64,000 bases of DNA from Maribacter arcticus (GTDB lineage: Bacteria; Bacteroidota; Bacteroidia; Flavobacteriales; Flavobacteriaceae): NCBI RefSeq assembly GCF_900167935.1, contig NZ_FUYL01000003.1, positions 186,001 to 250,000 of the forward strand, written 5' to 3'. The translations under genes were made by a program, and so were the position numbers. Positions 54,987-63,441 of this stretch are shown in pieces (position 1 is the first letter of the stretch; every line of letters starts with the position of its first letter). The notes beneath the pieces were generated by a model, which saw only the letters and a program-made list of their open reading frames with translations, made no database searches and was not told the DNA's origin.

Positions 54987-56120
54987 TTATCGAAGATTGA
55001 CCATAAACAAATCTGCAGCAATACCGTCTGCTAAAAACATGCCTTTTTTTGTTGTTTTAAGGGTTTCATCATCTAAATATAAAAGATGTTCTTCAATAAA
55101 TTTATCGGCTTGTAACAAGGCATATTCCTTAAACTTTGGGCCAAATTCGGTTGCAATTCTACTTAAAGATACTCCCCAAATAGTTCTAAGGCCTGTCATT
55201 ATATATTCGTTGTATTTATCTGTCGCAGAAAGAACCTCAACTTCCATAGGAAGAATATCTTTCTCAATCGATTTAATATACTTCGGATTGTTATTTATGT
55301 TCCACCCTCTACGTACACCGTCAAATGAATGTGCAGACGGACCTATACCTATATATTTTTTCTGCTGCCAATACGCGGAATTATTTTTTGAGTAATAACC
55401 AGGTTTTCCAAAGTTGGAAATTTCATAGCAATCAAATCCTGCATCTAATAGGGTTTCGTTTAAGAGGTTAAAATGCTCTTGTGCTTCTTCATCACTGGCA
55501 GGTGAAACCAATCCTTTTTCCACAAATTTGGCAAGGGCCGTTTTGGGCTCTACGGTTAATGCATAACTAGATATATGCGGAATTCCGTATCCAAGAGCTT
55601 TATCAATATTTTCTTTCCAACGCGCTAGACTCATGTTAGGCATTCCATAAATTAAATCAATAGAAATATTATCGAAATGTTGCCTTGCCAACTGCAAACT
55701 TTTTTCAGCCTCTGCAGCATTATGCGCTCTATTCATCAGCTTTAAATCCTCTTCAAAAAATGATTGAATACCGATACTTAATCGGTTTATAGAACTCGCT
55801 GCCAAATGCACTATTTTCTCTTCAGATAAATCATCAGGATTCGCCTCTAAGGTGATTTCAGGATTATCGATAATAGTATAATTCGTGCGAACCGAGTTCA
55901 GTATTAGCTCTATTTCATCCGATTGCAAAACAGATGGTGTACCACCACCAAAATAAATTGTAGCTACAGTTTCATCTTCAAACTCCGACTTTCGCAATTC
56001 CAGTTCCTTACATATCGCATTCACCATTGCATCCTTCTTCCCCATCGAGGTAGAAAAATGAAAGTCACAATAGTGACAAGCTTGCTTACAAAAAGGAATG
56101 TGAATATAAATTCCGCTCAT
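54987..56120 (-). CDS. hemW: radical SAM heme chaperone HemW
   Basis: 377 residues. The radical-SAM cluster motif is CKQACHYCDFHF (CxxxCxxC), followed by TIYFGGGTPSVL, LEANPDDL, NRLSIGIQSF and DLIYGMPNMSL, and the C-terminal HemW domain (about 270-377). HemW binds heme and a 4Fe-4S cluster and was long misnamed oxygen-independent coproporphyrinogen oxidase. Length is normal. Stands between the cyclase-family gene and the four-helix-bundle gene. Confidence 0.93.
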   Translation of the reverse strand: MSGIYIHIPFCKQACHYCDFHFSTSMGKKDAMVNAICKELELRKSEFEDETVATIYFGGGTPSVLQSDEIELILNSVRTNYTIIDNPEITLEANPDDLSEEKIVHLAASSINRLSIGIQSFFEEDLKLMNRAHNAAEAEKSLQLARQHFDNISIDLIYGMPNMSLARWKENIDKALGYGIPHISSYALTVEPKTALAKFVEKGLVSPASDEEAQEHFNLLNETLLDAGFDCYEISNFGKPGYYSKNNSAYWQQKKYIGIGPSAHSFDGVRRGWNINNNPKYIKSIEKDILPMEVEVLSATDKYNEYIMTGLRTIWGVSLSRIATEFGPKFKEYALLQADKFIEEHLLYLDDETLKTTKKGMFLADGIAADLFMVNLR

Positions 56121-56136
56121 GATACAATAAACAGTT

Positions 56137-56158
56137 AACAGTTATCAATGAGCAATTA
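56137..56158. repeat. left inverted repeat framing the four-helix-bundle gene
   Basis: AACAGTTATCAATGAGCAAT is the reverse complement, with two mismatches in 20, of the repeat at 56510-56529. The stop codon of the enclosed gene (56156-56158) lies in it. Confidence 0.6.
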
Positions 56159-56518
56159 TGCTCCTTTTTTTATTCTTGTGGATTTTAAAATCGAAAACAT
56201 GATTTTAGAAAGCTCGTCTGCATTATTAATCAATTTCTTCGCCGTAGTTACTTCAATATATTCTGAATCCATAAGTAGGTTCAACCAGTATTTTGTTTCC
56301 AAACTTTCTTTGTAAGCAATTGAGATTTTAGCAGAAAAATCTGCTTTAGAAATGGCACCATTAGCTTCGGCTATATTAGCACCAATAGAAGTTCCAGACC
56401 TTAAGAGTTGTTTTGATAAAACGTATTCGTTTTTATTTTTGGTAATAAGCTGATAGAGTTTAACAATTTGCAAAGCAAAATCATAAGATTTTTTCAATAA
56501 TGGATTTTCATTGTTCAT
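56156..56518 (-). CDS. four-helix-bundle protein (23S rRNA intervening-sequence type)
   Basis: 120 residues with the PF05635 pattern: NPLLKKSYDFALQIVKLYQLI, then KQLLRSGTSIGANIAEANGA, SKADFSAKISIAYKESLETKYWLNLL and a final helix. Members occur inside 23S rRNA intervening sequences and as scattered intergenic genes; function is unknown. Start and stop codons both lie in a 20-bp inverted repeat, an arrangement expected of an inserted cassette. It interrupts the region between ruvC and hemW. Confidence 0.92.
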   Translation of the reverse strand: MNNENPLLKKSYDFALQIVKLYQLITKNKNEYVLSKQLLRSGTSIGANIAEANGAISKADFSAKISIAYKESLETKYWLNLLMDSEYIEVTTAKKLINNADELSKIMFSILKSTRIKKGA

Positions 56519-56538
56519 TGATAATTGTTCATTGATTA
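56510..56538. repeat. right inverted repeat with tandem 14-bp copy
   Basis: ATTGTTCATTGATAATTGTT (56510-56529) is the inverted partner of the repeat at 56137-56158. It contains two tandem 14-bp units, TTGTTCATTGATAA (56511-56524) and TTGTTCATTGATTA (56525-56538). The ATG of the enclosed gene is at 56516-56518 on the minus strand. Confidence 0.6.
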
Positions 56539-56543
56539 TTATC

Positions 56544-57098
56544 TTATTTTTTCACCCTTTTCTCATTCTGCTTCACAAAAGCATCCCAGCCAGTATAACT
56601 TTTACCAACCTCAACTCTACCCTCATTATAAAAATGACAAACGGCAGCTGCTAGTCCGTCGGTACTGTCTAGATTTTTTGGTAGTGTTTTTAATCCTAAT
56701 ACACTTTGTAGCATTTTTGCCACCTGTTCTTTACTGGCGTTTCCGTTACCGGTAATCGCCATTTTAATTTTTTTTGGAAGGTATTCGGTAATTGGTATTT
56801 GTCGTGAAAGTCCCGCAGCCATGGCTACACCCTGAGCTCTACCCAATTTAAGCATTGATTGAACATTTTTACCAAAGAAAGGAGCCTCAATGGCAATTTC
56901 GTCGGGGTGATAGGTGTCAATTAACTCAATCGTACGCTCAAAAATGAGCTTTAATTTTGTGTATGGGTCATTATATTTTTGAAGTAGCAGTTCGTTCATT
57001 TGAATAAACTCCATTTTTTTACCCACTACTTTAATGAGTCCGAAACCCATAATAGTTGTACCAGGGTCAATACCCAATATAATTTTCTCGTTCGCCAA
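56544..57098 (-). CDS. ruvC: Holliday junction endonuclease RuvC
   Basis: 184 residues with the four catalytic acids: ILGIDPGTTIMGFGLI (Asp), IEAPFFGKN (Glu) and DSTDGLAAAVCH (two Asp). It resolves Holliday junctions with RuvAB. The start is a TTG at 57098: it gives the family's normal N-terminus and length, and no ATG exists upstream before the previous gene's stop five bases away. Confidence 0.93.
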   Translation of the reverse strand: MANEKIILGIDPGTTIMGFGLIKVVGKKMEFIQMNELLLQKYNDPYTKLKLIFERTIELIDTYHPDEIAIEAPFFGKNVQSMLKLGRAQGVAMAAGLSRQIPITEYLPKKIKMAITGNGNASKEQVAKMLQSVLGLKTLPKNLDSTDGLAAAVCHFYNEGRVEVGKSYTGWDAFVKQNEKRVKK

Positions 57099-57103
57099 AG
57101 TGC

Positions 57104-57580
57104 TTAGTTTGTATTTAATTGAACAGGTATTCGGTATTTAGTATTCACCGGAATTCCCCTTTTTAAAGCGGGTGCAAGTTTAGGAAGATTCTTTAAGCTT
57201 TGGGTAATGACACCATCAAATTCTGGCATTTGGGTTAATACCGAAGCATCTTTTTCTATATCGGTGACATTAATTCTACCCAAGGTATCAATTACAAAAA
57301 TAACCGCTGCCGTTTCACTTTCCTTATCGGTAAGTGTAAATTCAAAATCATTTAAGGTTTCTTGAAAATGAGAGATTAAAGTTTCCTCAAAGCATATCTT
57401 CTGTTGAGCTTTGGTAGCCGTTTCATCACAGGTGTAGAAAAAAGGATAAGAGTCAACACTATTCCAATCTATATGACGTAATTCTTCGTTTATAAGCTCT
57501 TGAGTTCGTTTTTGTTTTGATTCAAAGAACGAACAAGAACTTATAAGTATAAAAAGAAGAAAGTATACATATCGTTTCAT
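57104..57580 (-). CDS. TonB_C-like lipoprotein
   Basis: 158 residues from the ATG at 57580, which opens a lipoprotein signal (LLFILISSC, Cys16); a longer frame to 57658 lacks a signal. The C-terminal part (about 85-158, AAVIFVIDTLGRINVTDIEKD...YRIPVQLN) resembles the TonB C-terminal domain. It shares that domain with the M56-TonB protein of the operon upstream, so it may be a related envelope-sensor component. Function not established. Confidence 0.7.
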   Translation of the reverse strand: MKRYVYFLLFILISSCSFFESKQKRTQELINEELRHIDWNSVDSYPFFYTCDETATKAQQKICFEETLISHFQETLNDFEFTLTDKESETAAVIFVIDTLGRINVTDIEKDASVLTQMPEFDGVITQSLKNLPKLAPALKRGIPVNTKYRIPVQLNTN

Positions 57581-57678
57581 CACACCTGTTCTACGGGTGA
57601 AATTACGATTTTTTTGAGGAGACATAATATGATAACCCGTCGTAAAAAGTAAAAACAAACATCAAAACACCAGATATA

Positions 57679-57767
57679 CGTCTTTACAAGAAGTTTTTTA
57701 GCGACAAAGCAACCTGTTTGTTACGTGTTTCAAACAAACAGATTACTTCACTGTATTGGTAAAGACC
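57679..57767. repeat. REP-like palindromic element (copy 2, diverged)
   Basis: Outer arms CGTCTTTACAAG and TTGGTAAAGACC pair imperfectly; inner arms AAGCAACCTGTTTGTT and AACAAACAGATTACTT pair well. The layout and bases match the element at 34796-34887 (CGTCTTTGCGAG, GAAGCAATCTG). It lies between two minus-strand genes. Confidence 0.65.
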
Positions 57768-57777
57768 TTTATTTAAA

Positions 57778-59220
57778 TTATTGCAATTTAAAATTTACGG
57801 GGATAGAGAAAGGTACACTCACCAATTTACCCTTATGTTTTCCTGGAGTCATTTTTGGTAGCTTCTTAATAATTCGTTCTACCTCATCTTCCAACAATTT
57901 ATCTGGCCCACGCATTTCTATATTATCAATTACTCCTTCCGATGTAATCATAAACATAACACTTACTCTTCCTTCTATTCCTTTATCCTGAGCTTCTTTC
58001 GGATAACTAAAGTTCTTGCCAATATGCAACTGTATCTTGTCATTAAAACAAGCACGTTTATCTGCCGCATCTTCACAACCTGGAAAAATTGGAACTTCAT
58101 CAACAACGGCAAAAGGAACTTCAGTGTCATCACTATATTCTTTTACTTCAAATTTAACGGTGGTTGCGTTTTTTTTATCTTCGTTATCTATACGTGCTTT
58201 TAGTTTCTTCAATTCATTATCCAAATTGACTATTATAGGGTTATTCTCATCCGCCGATTTTAACAAGCGCCATCTTTCTGTGGCTAAATCATTGTACATT
58301 GTTATAAGTGAGTCTTCTTTATGTATCACTTCATCGGCACTTTCTGACAATTCTTCCAATTGTTTCTTTTCTATTTCACAAGAACTATAAACCAACATCC
58401 CAAACACTAATGGCAGTAGCAATAAATACTTTAATTGAAACACTTTTTTTGATTTCGATTTTTGTAACATGACGATTCGTTTTTTGATTAATGATTTTGT
58501 AAAAAATTGATTGATGAATGATATATGTTCGGTTTGAAAAACTTGAGATAACAACTGCTGATATTGCTCTGATTTGTCTTCTTTAGCCACATGAGCATCT
58601 GCGATAAATTCGTGCAATTCTGAAACTCGATTTTGATACACGTATACCAAGGGATTGAACCACCCAATAATTCGCATGAGCTCAAAGAATAATAAATCCC
58701 AAGTATGACCTTGCCTTATATGCACCAACTCATGCTCAATAATGGTATCATGTTTCATTTTTAGCACCTTGTCACCAATAAAAATAGATTTGAAAAATGA
58801 AAAGGCGATGCTACTATTGGTGATGATTACTTGCGTGAAATTTGGAAATTGAACTTGTTCGCCGTGCTTTTTTAATAGATATACTTGTCTTAGTTTAAAT
58901 ACAAAAAACAAAAGCGCTAAAAACATTCCTGAATAAAAAATACCCTCTTGCCAAGTTAATTGCCAACCCAAAGAATCTTCAATAGTTACTACTTGTACAG
59001 CATTTAAATTCCATAAAAAATCAGGATACCCAGCAAAGGTCTGCGGAACTTGCTGCTTAAATGCTTCAATTTTTACCCATGGCAAAATCAGGGATAGTAA
59101 AAATGTACCTAGTAAATACACTCTATTCCATTGAAAAAAAGTTTCTCGCTTTAAAAAAAAGTCATAGATGACTAAGAATAGTAATTGAAAGGCAATGCAC
59201 TCAAGAATGTATTGTATCAT
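57778..59220 (-). CDS. M56 (BlaR1-type) metallopeptidase fused to a TonB C-terminal domain
   Basis: 480 residues. Membrane spans in the first 110 residues, zinc motif HELVH (His163, His167) and LHEFIADAHV with the third ligand region, then another span (about 262-280) and a linker, and a TonB_C domain (about 390-480, GRVSVMFMITSEGVIDNIEMRGP...VSVPFSIPVNFKLQ). There is no penicillin-binding domain. It probably senses the periplasm and cleaves the BlaI encoded just upstream; the two genes overlap by four bases (ATGA). Confidence 0.92.
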   Translation of the reverse strand: MIQYILECIAFQLLFLVIYDFFLKRETFFQWNRVYLLGTFLLSLILPWVKIEAFKQQVPQTFAGYPDFLWNLNAVQVVTIEDSLGWQLTWQEGIFYSGMFLALLFFVFKLRQVYLLKKHGEQVQFPNFTQVIITNSSIAFSFFKSIFIGDKVLKMKHDTIIEHELVHIRQGHTWDLLFFELMRIIGWFNPLVYVYQNRVSELHEFIADAHVAKEDKSEQYQQLLSQVFQTEHISFINQFFTKSLIKKRIVMLQKSKSKKVFQLKYLLLLPLVFGMLVYSSCEIEKKQLEELSESADEVIHKEDSLITMYNDLATERWRLLKSADENNPIIVNLDNELKKLKARIDNEDKKNATTVKFEVKEYSDDTEVPFAVVDEVPIFPGCEDAADKRACFNDKIQLHIGKNFSYPKEAQDKGIEGRVSVMFMITSEGVIDNIEMRGPDKLLEDEVERIIKKLPKMTPGKHKGKLVSVPFSIPVNFKLQ

Positions 59221-59579
59221 GGCTTTTCCTTTTTAATTTCATTTAATACTGATTCCAATTCAGACAAGCTCATATCATTCTTCTTCATAAAAAAAGACAC
59301 CATACTTTTAAAAGAACCTTGAAAATAACCGTCTACCAGTTTATTAATAGACTGATTGCTGTAATCGGCTTTTTGCACCAAAGGAAAATACAAATACCCT
59401 TTCCCCTCTTGCTCGTGATCCACAAAGCCTTTGCTTTCAAGAATACGTACTATGGTAGAAACCGTATTGTACGCCGGTTTTGGTTCAGGTAATTTTTCTA
59501 TAACTGCCGCAACATTACATTTTTGCAATTGCCATACAACTTGCATAATCTCTTCTTCGGCTTTTGTCAACTGTTTCAT
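59217..59579 (-). CDS. BlaI/MecI-family repressor (module 2)
   Basis: 120 residues: KQLTKAEEEIMQVVWQLQKCNVAAVIEKLP and PAYNTVSTIVRILESKGFVDHEQEGKGY form the winged helix, followed by a dimer domain ending LSELESVLNEIKKEKP. It is clearly paralogous to the repressor at 35687-36052 (both keep P-K-P then T-V-x-T-L/I-x-R in the recognition region) but its operators read ACTA-N6-TAGT rather than TCTA-N6-TAGA. Overlaps the M56-TonB gene by four bases. Confidence 0.93.
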   Translation of the reverse strand: MKQLTKAEEEIMQVVWQLQKCNVAAVIEKLPEPKPAYNTVSTIVRILESKGFVDHEQEGKGYLYFPLVQKADYSNQSINKLVDGYFQGSFKSMVSFFMKKNDMSLSELESVLNEIKKEKP

Positions 59580-59582
59580 TCA

Positions 59583-59644
59583 ACTAATCTTTTAGTTTGA
59601 TATTCAAATATAACTAAATATTTAGTTTAAACTATTTTTTTAGT
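59583..59644 (-). promoter_or_regulatory. three BlaI operators (ACTA-N6-TAGT)
   Basis: ACTAATCTTTTAGT (59583-59596), ACTAAATATTTAGT (59613-59626, a perfect palindrome extended to 16 bp) and ACTATTTTTTTAGT (59631-59644) lie before the ATG at 59579. Geometry equals that of module 1. Confidence 0.75.
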
Positions 59645-59723
59645 TATAAAAAATAATATTCGGTTATTCTCTTGTAACTTTAGAGACCTATCTTAGTCTA
59701 ATACGAAACACGTACTTTAAACA

Positions 59724-60239
59724 ATGGATATTTTCTTATTGATACTTGGCTTTATACTAATGCTCGTGGGCATAATAGGTAGTTTTTTACCCATTTTACC
59801 TGGGCCGCCAATTAGTTGGGTGGGATTACTTCTACTTCATTCTACAAGCGTAATCGATATGACTTGGGCTTTTTTAGGAATTACTTTAGCCATTGCCCTA
59901 CTAGTTTTTGCCTTAGACTATGTGATACCAGCCATAGGAACTAAAAAATTTGGTGGCACAAAAGCTGGCGTAATTGGCACTACTGCTGGGTTGGTGGTTG
60001 CACTTTTCTTTCCTATACTAGGCCCTTTTGGCATTATCATTTGGCCTTTTATTGGTGCTTTAGTGGGTGAACTTTTAAATAAGGCAGACAAAAAAACCGC
60101 TACGAAAGCGGCTTTTGGTTCATTCCTTGGATTTTTAACGGGCACTTTTATGAAATTCTTAGTCGCCATTGTATACTTAGGCATGTTCATATCTGAAGCC
60201 TGGCAACACAAAGCTGCACTGTTTCCTTTCTTTAGTTAA
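59724..60239 (+). CDS. DUF456 membrane protein
   Basis: 171 residues, DUF456 (PF04306): MLVGIIGSFLPILPGPPISWVGLLLL, DYVIPAIGTKKFGGTKAGVIGTTAG and PFGIIIWPFIGALVGELL. About four or five membrane spans with Gly-rich loops. Function unknown. It is divergent from BlaI module 2 and its stop is two bases from the convergent nitroreductase. Confidence 0.92.
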   Translation: MDIFLLILGFILMLVGIIGSFLPILPGPPISWVGLLLLHSTSVIDMTWAFLGITLAIALLVFALDYVIPAIGTKKFGGTKAGVIGTTAGLVVALFFPILGPFGIIIWPFIGALVGELLNKADKKTATKAAFGSFLGFLTGTFMKFLVAIVYLGMFISEAWQHKAALFPFFS

Positions 60240-60241
60240 CC

Positions 60242-60799
60242 TTATTCAGTAATCCAATCTGTATTTGAAGCAATCGGATTTCGCTTTCCTTCTGGGAGGT
60301 CTCCATCAAAATTCCCCATGTAAAAGAATCCTAAACATTTTTCACCTTCCTCTAAGGTTAAAAACTCATCCATGTATTTTATGAGTCCGGGTGAAGACCA
60401 ATAGCTACCAATACCCATTTCTGTACATAACAACCACATATTTTGAACAGCCATAGCTACTGCAGCCACTTCTTCCCATTCTGGTAAAGATTCTTTAGGG
60501 TCTCTCTGCATACAAATAGCAATAACCGCACTTGCCCTTTGTGGATTCTCCTGTAGCTTTTTAATTTTTATCGATTTTGGCCTAGGGTCAACCTCCTCAT
60601 ATTTCTTAGACAAGAATGTTCCTAATCGACTTTTTGCATCTCCTTGTAGTACTTTAAACCGCCAAGGTTCTGTACACTTATGGTTGGGTGCCCAGTTGGC
60701 CGCCTCTAGTACTTTTTCTATGTCAGCCTTCGCAATAGGAGTTTCATTATACTGTACTGGAAATATTGACCTTCTCTTCTTTATTATATCAAATACCAT
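60242..60799 (-). CDS. nitroreductase-family flavoprotein
   Basis: 185 residues of PF00881: RRSIFPVQYNETPIAKADIEKVLEAANWAPNHKCTEPWRF binds FMN, and AMAVQNMWLLCTEMGIGSYWSSPG and LGFFYMGNFDG complete the domain. It resembles small YdjA-type enzymes that reduce nitro compounds or quinones with NAD(P)H. Natural substrate unknown. Same strand as, but separated by 82 bases from, the LysR gene. Confidence 0.93.
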   Translation of the reverse strand: MVFDIIKKRRSIFPVQYNETPIAKADIEKVLEAANWAPNHKCTEPWRFKVLQGDAKSRLGTFLSKKYEEVDPRPKSIKIKKLQENPQRASAVIAICMQRDPKESLPEWEEVAAVAMAVQNMWLLCTEMGIGSYWSSPGLIKYMDEFLTLEEGEKCLGFFYMGNFDGDLPEGKRNPIASNTDWITE

Positions 60800-60881
60800 A
60801 CTATCATTTTATCTTGTAAAATTAAGACATAGGCAGTAAACTATTTGTTAGATAAATAAAAAAAAAAGATAGCTTTTTATC

Positions 60882-61778
60882 TTAATAGTACTTACTTACC
60901 AATAGCAATTCCATACAATTTTTCAATACCGGATTCGTATGCTCTTTTTTCCATATAACCGATAGTTCTGCCCGCTGAGGAATATTCTTAAGTTCAATAA
61001 ACTTTACACGCATTTGAAATCCGTTCTGCAAAGCTGTAGGCACAATAGCGATACCCATATGATTTTCTACTAACTTAAAAATAGTATGGGCATGAACCGA
61101 CTTATGCGAAACTTTAGGAGCAAAACCTGCATCTTGGCAAATGCTCATTATTGTTTCATAATACAACGGACTATATGTCTGATTAAAAAGTATAAAATCA
61201 TCATTTGCAAATTGATGCATTCCCTTAAACTCTCTAGTAAGTAAAGGGTATCGTTCTGGTAGAACTAATGAAAATGTATCCTTGAAAACCGTTTTCATAT
61301 GTAACGTATTTGGTACTCTAGCAACACGTACAAAACCCATATCTAATTGATCATTCAATACCGCATCTACCTGTGCGAAATTTGAAAGCTCTTCTAAAGA
61401 GGTTCTTACTTTTGGATATGTCTCTTTAATATTCAAAAGTAGTTGAGGAATCACCTTTTGCATTGCCGAACCTAAAAACCCAATTCGCAATTCGCCGCTA
61501 TTACCGTCACCGACTAATTTTAATTGCCGTTCAACTTTTTCTAAATGATTGAAAATGAATTCTACTTCTTTTTTTAAAAAATGACCAGCGGGTGTCAGAG
61601 AAACTTTCTTCTTATTACGTTCAAATAATTGAGTTTCCAAAATATCCTCCATTTGCTTAATCTGCCTACTTAATCCCGGTTGAGAAATAAATAATTTTTC
61701 AGCCGCTTTTCTAAAGTGTAGTTCTTCGGCGACCGCAAGAAAATAAGTTAAGTGCCGCAATTCTATTTGATTACTCAT
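60882..61778 (-). CDS. LysR-family transcriptional regulator
   Basis: 298 residues: an N-terminal winged helix (about 5-65, LTYFLAVAEELHFRKAAEKLFISQPGLSRQIKQME) and a substrate-binding domain (about 90-298, LRIGFLGSAMQKVIPQLL...). It is divergent from hutH, the usual LysR arrangement, so it probably controls histidine breakdown; the nitroreductase gene downstream is a second possible target. Inducer unknown. Confidence 0.92.
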   Translation of the reverse strand: MSNQIELRHLTYFLAVAEELHFRKAAEKLFISQPGLSRQIKQMEDILETQLFERNKKKVSLTPAGHFLKKEVEFIFNHLEKVERQLKLVGDGNSGELRIGFLGSAMQKVIPQLLLNIKETYPKVRTSLEELSNFAQVDAVLNDQLDMGFVRVARVPNTLHMKTVFKDTFSLVLPERYPLLTREFKGMHQFANDDFILFNQTYSPLYYETIMSICQDAGFAPKVSHKSVHAHTIFKLVENHMGIAIVPTALQNGFQMRVKFIELKNIPQRAELSVIWKKEHTNPVLKNCMELLLVSKYY

Positions 61779-61862
61779 GGTTATGAATTAATGACAAAAT
61801 TGATATTACCAAGTATTAAAAATAGGTATTAATTTTAACCTAAATCTTGAGACATCAATGTT
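61779..61862. promoter_or_regulatory. divergent LysR-hutH control region
   Basis: An 84-bp gap between two divergent genes. It holds an imperfect dyad ATTACC-N14-GGTATT (61805-61830), a plausible LysR-type site, but the arms are short. Confidence 0.3.
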
Positions 61863-63437
61863 ATGAGTAAACAGACATTTAAACTAGGAGAAGATTGGCT
61901 TACCGCAGGGAAAGCATTAGAAATTACTGAGAACAAAATTTCTGTGATTCTTTCTAATGAAACCGAGATAAAAATAGAAAAAAGCTGGAGCATCGTTCAG
62001 AAAATAGTAGACAAAGGACACCCTGTTTACGGTATAAACACTGGTTTCGGACCCTTATGCACTACCAAGATTTCAAAATCAGAAACGAATATTCTTCAGA
62101 CCAATATTCTTCAAAGTCATAGTGTTGGTGTTGGTGACCCAATAAAGAAAGATATAGCAAAATTGATGCTAATTCTTAAAGCACAGTCCTTAGCAAAAGG
62201 CTTTTCAGGTATTGCCCTGAAAACCTTAAAAAGAATTATTTGGCATATTGAGAATGATGCTATTCCTATAGTTCCGTCTCAAGGTTCAGTAGGTGCATCG
62301 GGTGATTTGGCGCCTTTATCTCATCTATTTCTTCCTTTAATTGGAATGGGTAAGGTGGAATATAAAAATGAAATTATTACAACAGCAACCTTGTTTGAAA
62401 AAACCGGACTCGAACCTATAGCCTTAGGTCCAAAAGAAGGTTTAGCATTAATAAACGGCACACAATTTATTGCGGCTCATGCCGTAAAGGTAGTTTCGCA
62501 ATTACATTCATTATTAGCACAAGCCGATATTATTGGCGCCATGATGATTGAAGGGTTACAGGGTTCGGTAAAACCATTTTACAATGAACTTCATGCCTTA
62601 CGACCATTTAAAGGCAATGTTCATGTTGCAAAAAGAGTGAAGAAATTATTGAAAGGGTCTGAAATCATGGACGACCATGTTGATTGCGAAAAGGTACAAG
62701 ACCCCTACTCCATTCGCTGCATACCGCAAGTACATGGTGCTTCTCGCACCGCTTGGCTACACCTAAAAGAATTGGTAGAAGTTGAATTGAATTCTGTAAC
62801 AGACAATCCGGTTATTATAGATGAAGAACTGACCATTAGTGGTGGTAACTTTCATGGACAACCTTTAGCCATGGCCTTAGATTACGCGTGTTTAGCAGCA
62901 TCTGAATTAGGTAATATTTCTGATAGACGCATTTATTTAGCCTTAGAAGGAAATAGCCCTGGTGTGCCTAAATTACTCATGAACGATACTGGCATCAATT
63001 CTGGCTATATGATTTTACAGTATACTACGGCAGCTTTGGCAAGTGAAAACAAAGGACTCTGTTTTCCATCAAGCGCAGATAGTATTCCAACATCTCTAGG
63101 CCAAGAAGATCATGTTAGTATGGGATCCATTGGAGGTAGAAAAGCATTACAGGTTATTGGAAATGTCGAGAAAATACTAGCTATTGAATTACTTACTGCA
63201 GCACAAGCTTTTGAGTTTCGAAAACCATTAAAATCTGGAGTTTTCTTAGATGAAGTTCATAATGCAGTTAGAGAACAAGTCGCCTTTGCTGTAAAAGACC
63301 GCATTTTCGCCGACGATATTGAAAAAGGAATTGAAATGATTCAGAATAAAACCATCATAAAAGTTGTAGATCGGGTTCAAAAGGAACACAACATTTCTTT
63401 AAAAACTAAATTTTCAACAGAATTCGAAGTATATTGA
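61863..63437 (+). CDS. hutH: histidine ammonia-lyase
   Basis: 524 residues. The self-formed MIO electrophile comes from Ala145-Ser146-Gly147 in GSVGASGDLAPLSH; Tyr56 (HPVYGINTGFG) is the catalytic base and His86 (LQSHSVGVG) is the residue that favours histidine or tyrosine over phenylalanine. It converts histidine to urocanate. Tyrosine ammonia-lyase is possible from residues alone, but hutI starts four bases downstream, which decides for the histidine pathway. hutU is not in the window. Confidence 0.93.
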   Translation: MSKQTFKLGEDWLTAGKALEITENKISVILSNETEIKIEKSWSIVQKIVDKGHPVYGINTGFGPLCTTKISKSETNILQTNILQSHSVGVGDPIKKDIAKLMLILKAQSLAKGFSGIALKTLKRIIWHIENDAIPIVPSQGSVGASGDLAPLSHLFLPLIGMGKVEYKNEIITTATLFEKTGLEPIALGPKEGLALINGTQFIAAHAVKVVSQLHSLLAQADIIGAMMIEGLQGSVKPFYNELHALRPFKGNVHVAKRVKKLLKGSEIMDDHVDCEKVQDPYSIRCIPQVHGASRTAWLHLKELVEVELNSVTDNPVIIDEELTISGGNFHGQPLAMALDYACLAASELGNISDRRIYLALEGNSPGVPKLLMNDTGINSGYMILQYTTAALASENKGLCFPSSADSIPTSLGQEDHVSMGSIGGRKALQVIGNVEKILAIELLTAAQAFEFRKPLKSGVFLDEVHNAVREQVAFAVKDRIFADDIEKGIEMIQNKTIIKVVDRVQKEHNISLKTKFSTEFEVY

Positions 63438-63441
63438 AAAT

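Noticed and set aside
61863..63437. Phenylalanine or tyrosine ammonia-lyase
   Set aside because: The MIO core alone is not decisive, but His86 and the adjacent hutI favour histidine ammonia-lyase.
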